A program made the translations under genes and the position numbers. Under the pieces are notes generated by a model that saw only the letters and a list, made by a program, of their open reading frames with translations, was not told where the DNA came from and did no database searches. Of a DNA stretch of 15,276 nucleotides, positions 7,475 to 15,113 are shown piece by piece; the first letter of the stretch is position 1, and each line of letters starts with the position of its first letter. This stretch comes from Stephanodiscus triporus (lineage: Eukaryota > Bacillariophyta > Thalassiosirophyceae > Thalassiosirales > Thalassiosiraceae), in contig JALLAZ010000453.1 of NCBI GenBank assembly GCA_036939755.1, forward strand, positions 1-15,276, in the 5' to 3' direction.

Positions 7475-8519
7475 GAAAGCTATGAGCGTATTTAGCGATC
7501 GATGCAACGATTTATTGAACGGTCCATTTGAGTGGAGTCTGGAGAGGAATGGGTGTTTATCCTGCAATCTGCTGTATTATTGAAACAGTGGCTAGTGGAT
7601 ACTCACATTGAGAGGAAAGTACATAGCTAAAGAACAATTGCGTAAATCTTTTCATGTATGTTACACGCAGTGGAGTTTAGGGAATTAGTTCAATTTGCTG
7701 TCTCAATGGTTAATTGGATGTTAGGGTATGTATTATAGTAATTAGAGTCACACCTACAAGGTTTATGGGGGGGGCAAAATACCTTCCTCGCTAAAAGGGA
7801 ATGGTCAAGTGGGAGGAATGCTGTCACAAAACTGGGTAGACACAGTAGTGCATATCAGTACCTCACATTTGTTGTGTTTGTCAGAACATACTCAATCTTT
7901 ACTCGCGGCTGGTGTAGATGTATTTTTTTTTGTTAAAGAGGACAATGAATCATGGCGAAATTTTCCTCGCATTATCTTTTGGTCCTGAAGGCATCTGCTC
8001 TAACTCTGGTCGCCCTCTGCAAGAGGTATGACAAGAAAACTCCTGTTCCTAACACTGATGTCGAGCATGGTGATTTCGATTTGGTCCTGTATTTTGCGTA
8101 GGGCCCCGCTGTCTCAATATCCAACCTAGAGAAATACTCCAAAGAGCTCATGAGCATGGATCGTGGAGACAGCCAATAGATATGCCTATGCCCCACCCTT
8201 TACATAGTTTTTACGCTGGAGAAAAATTGTCGGATCAGCGTTGATTCTATCTATATTTATTACTTAGGAACGCTTTTTGGCAACTCTAACATCAGGGAAT
8301 GCAAATTCCAATAATTAGAGATCCCTTTTTATTATCAACTCCATCACTCCACAATAAACTTTATGGACGCAGGAAACGAATACGATACTTATGTGTCAAC
8401 TCACATCAAACTAAAAACATCAAGAAAGGATACTCCGACGAGAGGTTTCCAAAGCGACCCCCCCTCCCTCCTTCTCTCCCCCCGTCCCCCTCTCCCCCCA
8501 CCGACATAATTTGGATTGC
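7475..8519. other. Long convergent intergenic space, DprA-like / Rab
   Basis: This 1,045-bp space is the longest gene-free stretch. It should hold the 3' UTRs of both neighbours. It is AT-rich (for example T-runs near 7923) except for a C-rich tract next to the Rab stop codon (8458-8503). One 74-codon frame on the minus strand (8196-7972) has no recognisable motif and I do not call it. I looked for spliceosomal snRNA and tRNA landmarks and saw none. Confidence 0.5.
8458..8503 (-). promoter_or_regulatory. G-quadruplex-capable tract in Rab 3' UTR
   Basis: On the Rab transcript strand this tract contains at least five runs of three to seven G separated by short spacers, beginning about 17 nt after the stop codon. 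That meets the usual G4 pattern. Folding and effect on the mRNA are inferred. Confidence 0.4.
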
Positions 8520-9206
8520 TCATTGACCCCCGCAACATCCTTGCTTCTTCTGCGGATTCTCGATTGTCTCATTCTGGGTCAGGGAAATGGTCTGCCCCCT
8601 CGCCGGCCCACCCGGCGCTCCATCCTTCCCGCCCCCCCCGCCTCCCGCCCCCCCCGCCTGACTCTTAAGCTGCTTCCTCGTCTGAGTCTTGTAAATCTCC
8701 TGCAAGATCCTCTGGAACGCCGTATCGACGCCCGTGGCGTCGAGGGCGCTCGTCTCAATGAACGCGAGTCCGTTCTTCCTAGCGAACGACCGACCATCCC
8801 TAACGAAGACCGTGCGCTGCTCGTGCAGGTCCATCTTGTTCCCGACGAGCATGATGAGGCAGTCCTTCTCGGCGTTCTCCTCCACCTCCTTGAGCCACAT
8901 GGGCACGTGGTTGAAGGAATTCCGATCTGTGACGTCGTAGACGAGCAGCGCTCCCACGGCCCCCCGGTAGTAGCTCGAGGCGATGGAACGGTACCGCTCC
9001 TGTCCGGCCGTGTCCCATATCTGGGCCTTGACGAGCTTGTCGTCCTCGATCTGGACGGTCTTGGTCGCGAACTCGACGCCGATGGTCGACTTGGAATCCT
9101 TGTTGAATTCGTTTTTGGTGAAGCGGAAGACAAGGTTGGATTTACCAACGCCGGAGTCGCCGAGGAGGACGATTTTGAAGATGAAGTCGTAAGATTCAGA
9201 GTCCAT
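8520..9206 (-). CDS. RAB11: Rab11/RabA-family small GTPase (228 aa)
   Basis: This is a prenylated GTP switch of endosome recycling and post-Golgi traffic. All nucleotide-binding motifs are present: P-loop GDSGVGKS (16-23), switch-I Thr41 in STIGVEF, DTAGQE with catalytic Gln69 (65-70), NKMD (123-126) and ETSALD (151-156). The Rab11-type run [21 protein letters not shown] and the [15 protein letters not shown]...ILQEIYK segment place it in the Rab11/RabA group. The C-terminus GCCGGQ supplies the double Cys for geranylgeranylation. The hypervariable tail is unusually Gly-rich (about residues 184-204), coded by long G-runs. No intron is needed. The gene diverges from the basic protein gene at 9629. 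Confidence 0.95.
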   Translation of the reverse strand: MDSESYDFIFKIVLLGDSGVGKSNLVFRFTKNEFNKDSKSTIGVEFATKTVQIEDDKLVKAQIWDTAGQERYRSIASSYYRGAVGALLVYDVTDRNSFNHVPMWLKEVEENAEKDCLIMLVGNKMDLHEQRTVFVRDGRSFARKNGLAFIETSALDATGVDTAFQRILQEIYKTQTRKQLKSQAGGAGGGGGGKDGAPGGPARGQTISLTQNETIENPQKKQGCCGGQ

Positions 9207-9628
9207 GATGATAGTGCTGAGAGATGATATGTGTATGAGAGTATCTAACGCCGTTGCTCTTCTTTAGTGCTGTGCTGTTGTGGAAAAGATTGAGCCCCTC
9301 CATCCTGCTTCTCGGACTTTTGCATGCATTCGCAGCGCAGGCCAGGCTTTGTATTAAGATTCCCACTTAAAGAGTGTGGTATCACTTAACACTTTCTCTA
9401 TGCGGTTGTTGGACTTTTTCCGGATGGATACTTAACGCTAAGACACTCTTTTCAGAGATGTGTAGCTGTGTCATAAACCACAGCTGGACTCTCTAGTTAG
9501 TCACGAGCTTATTGTGTCTGGCCTCCGCCCGGTTCGCCAATTAGTGAAGTCAAGGTAGGGGGCGGAAAAGACATGAGAGAGATATGTAAAACGAAGTAGT
9601 TACCATACACGATACAAAATCTTCGACG
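9207..9628. promoter_or_regulatory. Divergent promoter space, Rab / basic protein gene
   Basis: This 422-bp space lies between two divergent ATG codons. It contains TTCCGGATGG (9418-9427), identical to the paired motif at 6279-6326, a CCAAT sequence near 9536-9541 and GGCGGAAAAG (9561-9570), a weak E2F-like half. I see no transcript of its own. Confidence 0.5.
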
Positions 9629-10793
9629 ATGATGTCTTCCACATCAATCATCCGCCTGTCCATCCGGCCAAGGGTCGTAGCCGCGGCGGCCTCGATGTCG
9701 ACCAAGGCCTCCTTCTTCCCCTCCTCCCTTTCCGATTTACTCGAACGTCAATGCAAACTGTCTTTGACTGCCAACGACGACGATATTATCTCGTCAAGCG
9801 CGTCGTCGTCGTCGTCGTCGTCCGCGTGGGGCCGCGATCGTCGTTGTACTCCGATATCCGCCGACCTCCGCCGCCGCGATTTTCGCGGCAATCTCTGGGG
9901 GTCGTCGTCGTGGTGGGAGGAGCGACGGACCCCGCCCCTTCGGCGGTTCGCGTCCGGGGCCGCCGGCGTCGCGGCCGAGACCCCCCCCGGCGGGGACGTT
10001 GGGAGCGGCAGCTCTCAGCACGACACGTGGGTGCAATTCCAGCGGTCCATCGCCGTGGCTGGATTCGAGACGGGTCAGACCACGAAGGAGAAGAATCTTG
10101 GGAAGAAGAATCGCGGGGGGAAGATTGACCGGAAGAGGAAGGAGAGGGAGGCGGAGGCGGAGGCTGCGCTCAGGGGGGAGGACGTTACCCAGGTGAGGAG
10201 TAACGAGTGACGATGGACAGGAGACGATGGGGGGGAAATCACGCTGATGCTGCGGGGCAAGCTATTTTCGTGTTTAGCGCATGCGTAGCTGTGATGTGCG
10301 GAGATAACAACTACACCGTCCTGTGAATGTCGCCCTGACCCCACTTTCCCGCCGCCTTTCATTCTATCCTTTGTCGTCGTTCCCCCCCAAAAAATACGCA
10401 AAACTTCATCGACATGAAAAACAGCTAAAGGGGGGGGAATTCCCCACCCTGCGTTACAGCGACGAGGAGACCGAACGCCTCCTCGCTGAGGCCTACGCGG
10501 CCATACCCCCCCGGGCGGGCAAGCGCGGTACCCTCAACCTCAAACGTCAGAAGGGCCGCGCCTTCGTCAAACTGCAGTACGCCTACAAGAAGAAGTTGGA
10601 ACGCATCGGCGCCCACGAACGACGCATGGCAAAGCGGAAAAGAACGAACGACGAGATCAAGAGGTGCAGGAGCGAGGCCGACGACGTGAGGGCGCGCGAG
10701 AGGGAGTATCAGGATATGGTCTTGCAACGGTGGGCGATGATGAACGGGCACGGTACCGCGGAAGCAGGGTTGTCGAACGAGGCAGCATCTTAA
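9629..10793 (+). CDS. Basic protein of unknown function, probably mitochondrial (about 310 aa, two exons)
   Basis: I do not recognise the family. Exon 1 is 9629-10192 (188 codons) and exon 2 begins at 10425 or 10431, both in phase 0, ending at TAA 10791-10793. The N-terminus (IIRLSIRPRVVAAAASMSTKASFF) is free of acid and rich in Arg, Ser and Ala, like a mitochondrial presequence. A low-complexity Ser/Arg/Gly region follows. The ordered part begins near residue 132 (TWVQFQRSIAVAGFETGQTT), continues with a highly charged Lys/Arg/Glu stretch, then after the splice EFPTLRYSDEETERLLAEAY, IPPRAGKRGTLNLKRQKGRA and a long basic helix (YKKKLERIGAHERRMAKRKR) ending in VLQRWAMM. The high Lys/Arg content and presequence fit an RNA-binding or mitoribosome-associated protein. 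This is inference. A plastid or nucleolar role is not excluded. Confidence 0.68.
10193..10430 (+). other. Intron in basic protein gene, two possible acceptors
   Basis: Donor CCCAG|GTGAGG at 10193. Two in-frame acceptors lie six bases apart: AACAG ending at 10424 and TAAAG ending at 10430, so the product may or may not contain Leu-Lys at the junction. Without splicing, exon 1 reads into TGA at 10208-10210. A TTTCCCGCC sequence also lies inside (10345-10353). Confidence 0.7.
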
Positions 10794-11194
10794 AATATTA
10801 TGTATCTAAATTGGCATGGCCGTCGAACGGGGCCTCTTGAAAAATCTGTAGATCTGTTTGGTTCTTCCAAGTGGAAAGTGGAGCGATGAGCGCTCAATCT
10901 CGCTCATTTTCACTCTTGATTGCTTCCTGACCAATAACACAAATACAAACACTTCTGTCGCACCAAATTGATAAAACATTAGTTATATTTGTACGAATGT
11001 CCTAGGGAGGATTAGATTCATGAATACCGTGTATTAGGAATCAATTATTTCTTTCCGTCAATTTTTTCTTGACCTGCATTCAGCGAGTTCTCTCCACAGA
11101 GCCTTAGGGCAGAGTATTCAAAATCATCCAATGAGCCCGATCCAATGACATGACGTCCTCGCGAATGATTTACCTCACCGGCTTTCTCGAGACC
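10794..11194. other. Convergent 3' space, basic protein gene / Dpy-30
   Basis: This 401-bp AT-rich space lies between two facing stop codons. It holds a small palindrome, GAGCGCTC, near 10887-10894, and otherwise nothing I can interpret beyond 3' UTR sequence. Confidence 0.5.
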
Positions 11195-11641
11195 CTACTT
11201 CTTCTGGGGATCATTCCTCAGCAAATACGCCGCCAACCACTCGACGGGATTGGGCGGACGCTCCTTGACCAATTCGCTCATACCGTCCAGAAGGATGGGC
11301 ACGACGGTCTGGTCGAGGTAGGCCCGAATGGGAAGGGTTTGCATATTCTTCTGCTGGGCGGCGGCGGCAGCGGCAGCGGCCGACGAGGCGGTGGCAGCAG
11401 CGGCGGCCGTGGATGATATGACCTGGCCCGGAACGGGCGCGGGTTGCTGCTGCTCCTGCTGCGGGGGGGGGGGGTGCTGGGGCGTCATTTGCGGAATGCC
11501 CATGGCGGGTTGGGGGACGACGCCCCCGGCTGCTGCTGCTGCTGCAGCGGCTTGTTGCATTTTTTGTTGGGCGGCGGACATTTCCATTTGCATTTGCATT
11601 TGCTGTGCGTGCTGCATTGCCGCGACTTGACTAGGGTCCAT
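11195..11641 (-). CDS. DPY30: Dpy-30 homologue (148 aa)
   Basis: Dpy-30 is a core subunit of COMPASS/MLL histone H3K4 methyltransferases. Its dimeric helical domain also docks on flagellar and trafficking proteins. The Dpy-30 domain fills residues 103-146: [20 protein letters not shown], then [18 protein letters not shown], a near-textbook match. The N-terminal 100 residues are low complexity: Gln/Met/Ala repeats, a Pro-Gln stretch and two poly-Ala runs. The ATG at 11641 is chosen; the frame upstream offers only a GTG. The protein is longer than the roughly 100-residue animal protein because of this extension. A Harbinger transposon begins 159 bp upstream of the start codon, with an E2F-like palindrome retained in between. 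Confidence 0.92.
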   Translation of the reverse strand: MDPSQVAAMQHAQQMQMQMEMSAAQQKMQQAAAAAAAAGGVVPQPAMGIPQMTPQHPPPPQQEQQQPAPVPGQVISSTAAAAATASSAAAAAAAAQQKNMQTLPIRAYLDQTVVPILLDGMSELVKERPPNPVEWLAAYLLRNDPQKK

Positions 11642-11800
11642 CACTTAATTGTCGGAAAGGCTTGCTTTTTCCTTTGTCTTCTCTCTTCTCTCCGTTTATC
11701 TCACGTGCAACATGAGAATGAAGCGAGGTTGAGAGGTACGCGGGGCTCGGTAGGTGTAGAGAAGGAAAACCATTGGCGCGCCAAAACAAATCCCTACTTA
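11642..11800 (-). promoter_or_regulatory. Dpy-30 promoter/leader remnant with E2F-like palindrome
   Basis: Only 159 bp separate the Dpy-30 ATG from the transposon boundary. The segment holds the 12-bp perfect palindrome TTGGCGCGCCAA (11773-11784), which continues as GGCGCGCCAAAA and fits E2F/DP sites. It is therefore the likely core promoter. Anything further upstream is displaced by the element. Confidence 0.45.
11798..11800. other. Candidate target-site duplication (TTA)
   Basis: TTA immediately precedes GGCCCGTCTTGC. Harbinger elements insert at TWA/TTA-type sites and duplicate 3 bp. Only the left copy can be seen. Confidence 0.5.
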
Positions 11801-11916
11801 GGCCCGTCTTGCTGGTTGAAAAGAGGCGATATTTGGTCGATATTTGGAGGGCGATATTTGGTCGATATTTCTGTCCGTCGTCAGAATATCGACCAAATAT
11901 CGCCCTACCAGCAAGA
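11801..11916. repeat. Left terminal repeat with internal fold-back copy
   Basis: The 19-20-nt core GCGATATTTGGTCGATATTT occurs directly at 11826-11845 and 11851-11870 and inverted at 11885-11903. TCTTGCTGG (11807-11815) is also inverted as CCAGCAAGA (11908-11916). The left end is thus a nested palindrome, with a tight hairpin between the second and third copies. Confidence 0.8.
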
Positions 11917-12195
11917 AGATAAAATATTGCCCAACTCCGGAAAAATATTAGCGAAGCGGATGAAGAAGGCCTCACTCCATTTTTTGTAGTATCCCAAGGT
12001 CATCCAACTTCGTCATCATAATCATATTTCTCCCCCCGCGACGCGAAATTCCCTGGCTCTCCTTGCGGCGCGCGAGCAAGAGAGACCGGCGAAACCCCTG
12101 GCTCGCAATTCCCTCACCTCCCTTCCTTGCAGCACGCAAGAGAGAGAGCCTTGTGGCGCGAGCGTTCCCCCCCCCCCCAGCGCGAGCACAACAAA
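11917..12195 (+). other. Element left non-coding region and accessory-gene leader
   Basis: These 279 bp lie between the fold-back repeat and the accessory ATG. They contain partially repeated GCGCGAGCAAGAGAGA / GCACGCAAGAGAGAGA sequences (about 12067-12146) and a long C-run (12167 on). They probably hold the accessory-gene promoter. Confidence 0.4.
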
Positions 12196-13740
12196 ATGGC
12201 GTCATCCCCATCAGAGGATACTACCATCAACAGTTTCCTTCGTGAAAACGGCCTTTATTTGGCTTCAGCGCACTGGTTCCAGCTCCTTCAGGATGAGGGG
12301 ACAGACATGAGCGCAGATGAGAAAAATTTGTGTTATGAGCAGCCAAAGAAGAGGTGGACCAGAAAGGTTGCCCATGTTGATAAATTTTATCCCAAGCTCT
12401 ATAACCTGGCATCTGAAGTCTATGATCGCTTGCAGAAGCACAGTCAATTTTTCCCCAATCTTGGAAAGAATAAGACAAGTGCTATCCATTCCATTGGGAA
12501 ATTAGTTGCCAACCGGCGAACCCTTAAGTCACGGGCCGACATCCACAGCCTTCCGTTGGGGGATGAAACTGAAGGGGTTCAATTTACGCGTCTGCCCCAA
12601 TACGCCAATTGAAATGAGTTTTACTTTCTCTCCCAAAGGGAGGTACTACTATTCTGCCATCAGAAATATTGCAATACCACGTTGGACCTGAAGAAAAATT
12701 TCTGTTTGGATGATAAGGTCCGCGTCGCTGGTATATGCTTCAACGAGGCCGACGTCCGAGAGTATCTTGGAGATATGTTAGGGAAATCAAAGGGAGGTGA
12801 CCGGGGAGCGATTGATGCAGCACGTGGTAGGAAGGCTGCAGGATTCCTGCAGCTTCATCAGAAGTTCACAGACCCAGAAGTTGTTGTGCCTATCCCTGAT
12901 GAGTGGGAGTGCAATGAGACCCGTACCGAAATTGATCGGCTAAGAGGACCTGGAACATTCGACGAGCATGGTCAATTTGATCCAAACAATCACGAACGAA
13001 TTGCATTGCCTTGGTCATCGGTAGAGGTTGAGGTTATATTCAAACAAGTCACATTGGAGTATAACAAGGCAATGAGGCTCTATACCATGGGAACTGGTGG
13101 CGGTCCCGGTGCGCCAGAAAATTTCAACGTGTGGCAGGAGCGCGATCCCTCTACAGTCGTTAGTTACATACAGCAGAGCTCTTTCATCTATCTCTCCTTG
13201 GTTCATATCTGGGATAAGAAGTACAGTTTCCCTTTTGTTGATGTAAAGGAACAATTACCTTCTACCGCTGCCATTGGTGATGGTTGGATGCACCAAGAAG
13301 ACGAATATGAACGCGCTGATGATGAGTCGTTCCGCACTCCAAAAGTAAGCCGTACAGGACTCCAAATGGAGAACAATTTGCTCAAAGTCTTAGGAAAAAT
13401 GTCGGCCGCACGTGAGTCGTCTGCGAGTACTTCGGAAAGGCTTTTGGCTATGTTGGAGAACGACAAAAAAACAAATTCACAGGAGACATTAGTCGATGAG
13501 ATTGCAAAAACCACTAAGCTCAAGGATGAATACTCTGCGAAAATTGATAGTTTACGGGTGATGAAGCGCAATATATTGGAAGCACAAGGAGATGAGAAGT
13601 CAAAGAAGAAATCAAAAATTGCTTCGTTGCTGCAAACAATTGGGGAACAGAAGAAGATGGTAAAAACCTTGGATCAAACACTAAAGAGTCAGCGGAAGAA
13701 ACTTGAGGAAATGACAAAAGAAGAGGGGGGGGGATATTGA
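12196..13740 (+). pseudogene. Harbinger accessory (Myb/SANT-like) protein, one in-frame TGA
   Basis: PIF/Harbinger elements usually carry a second gene for a DNA-binding, transposase-escorting protein. The frame opens at ATG 12196 (ACAAAATGG context) and is one continuous frame to TGA 13738-13740, except for TGA at 12610-12612. Before the stop are 138 codons with an aromatic helical stretch (KRWTRKVAHVDKFYPKLYNL). After it, the frame includes a DNA-binding-like region (VIFKQVTLEYNKAMRLYTM, GTGGGPGAPENFNVWQERD) seen in Harbinger companion proteins, then a Ser-rich segment and a C-terminal Lys/Glu/Gln-rich coiled coil of about 100 residues. Codon use is unlike the host genes. The stop may be a nonsense mutation. 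A short unconventional intron removing it is not excluded, although I see no good donor nearby. Confidence 0.6.
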
Positions 13741-13813
13741 CGTCAGCAGTGAGAGTGGAGCGAGTGCGTTCAGTTCCGATGCTGGGGAAGACTAGCGTTG
13801 TTTAGGTATATAT

Positions 13814-15113
13814 TTAATTTAGCGTTCTATTGTTGACCCGATACCAATTACTTCGTGGTCGAACAAGTCGCTGGTGCGCAATGTTGTTGCGATGCTGGTC
13901 TCTCCATTTCCGTGCCACTGATTCGCAGACGCTCTCGTTCGATGTTGGTCTGCCACCTCTGGATATATTGAAGTCTTTGTCTCGTTGCAGTTCTCTTTTG
14001 CCACCATAAGTCCCTCCTTGATCTTCTTCAATCTCAGGAGAGACAGCAAGGAATCGTCTGCATTCATCGTCAAATATGCTCCTTTCGTATGAGCTGTCAG
14101 TATTGTTTTCATCGCCACAAGTTACCCTGTAGTCGATGATAAAATTATGCAATCGAATACAGGCATCGATTACCTTGCAATTATGCTCCAGTGAGAAGTG
14201 TAATGGCTTCCAAAGAATACCCCAGCGCAAATCAATCTCTCCGAATGTGCATTCAACAACGATTCTTGATGAGGAATGAAAGAAGTTGTAGTTGTCCTCG
14301 GCCGTACCGTGAACTGCATTATCATATGGTGTGTGGAGAAACGATTTCAAAGAATACGCTGAATCGCCGATGAAATAATATCCCTTATCTCTGAGTGTAC
14401 ACCAATTTTCCATGAGCCACGTCAATAGCCCCGATGCATCCACCCATCACACCACCTGACCCCCTTGCAAATTGGAGCGCAACTTCATTCATCCTAGCCT
14501 CATCCTGACAATATTCCATGCCATTAATTTTCACCAGCCTATCGTCTAGTATCCAGTCTCTGACAACTTTATGGAATATAGCAAGCGCATATGATGCATT
14601 AGTTTCAAACATGAAACCGAGATCTAAGTACGACCCCCCCGCTAGCAGACGCAACGTTAATGCAACCTTGACTTCTCCAGAGATGAAATCCCCCTGATAT
14701 GCTCTAGCCGCCACAGCCAGTGACATCATACGTTGCACATACTTTCCTTCATCCGGGTGAGGTATGACTCTACCCCTGTACAAGTCATCAAGATATGCTT
14801 GACTTCTGAAGACATGCTCCCCAACATTATTCTTTATTTGGTCACACAATAAAGAGAAACAGTCCCTTGACATTCGAAAGTATCTGCGGAATTGGCGATT
14901 TGTTAGGTTATCACATAACCATGAAAAGCTTCGACGTTGGCGCCACTGTTTGTTATTTGACGCATCTCTCCTGATTCTTGAATACTTGCGATATCTGATG
15001 TAAGGACGAAGAAGTTGGCACACTGTGGAATCGTCCTGATATAAACTGTGTGAGCGTTCATCCTCCAGTAATGCCGCACAGTATAGAATCTTTTTCCTGG
15101 CAATCCTCCCCAT
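13814..15113 (-). pseudogene. PIF/Harbinger transposase (DDE_Tnp_4), internally deleted and frameshifted
   Basis: The upstream frame starts at ATG 15113 and runs to TAA at 14385-14387. It has the N-terminal helical region (SGEVKVALTLRLLAGGSYLD) and the first catalytic block GAID (Asp at 14421-14423). The downstream frame, one register away, runs to TAA 13814-13816 and holds GYYFIGDSAY (second Asp, 14363-14365) and IVVECTFGEIDLRWG (Glu, 14252-14254), with D-36-E spacing, then ACIRLHNFIID. The first and second Asp are only about 19 codons apart, whereas DDE_Tnp_4 domains usually have about 80-90 residues there. The beta-strand segment with the NRKG-type and Gly-Ser/Asp motifs is missing. An intron cannot explain absent sequence, so deletion plus frameshift is the best reading. 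Confidence in family is very high. Confidence 0.85.

Noticed and set aside
7972..8196. 74-codon minus-strand frame in the long intergenic space
   Set aside because: No recognisable motif, no coding-like composition compared with neighbours.
8511..9227. 238-codon open frame on the plus strand
   Set aside because: Antisense shadow of the Rab11 gene; no motif of its own.
11801..11916. A complete independent MITE nested at the left end
   Set aside because: The right arm ends CCAGCAAGAAGATAA rather than mirroring the outer GGCCCG tip, and no second TTA flanks it, so a partial fold-back of the terminal repeat fits better.
14385..14443. An intron or programmed frameshift joining the two transposase frames
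   Set aside because: Neither can restore the missing 60-70 residues between the Asp blocks; deletion is required.
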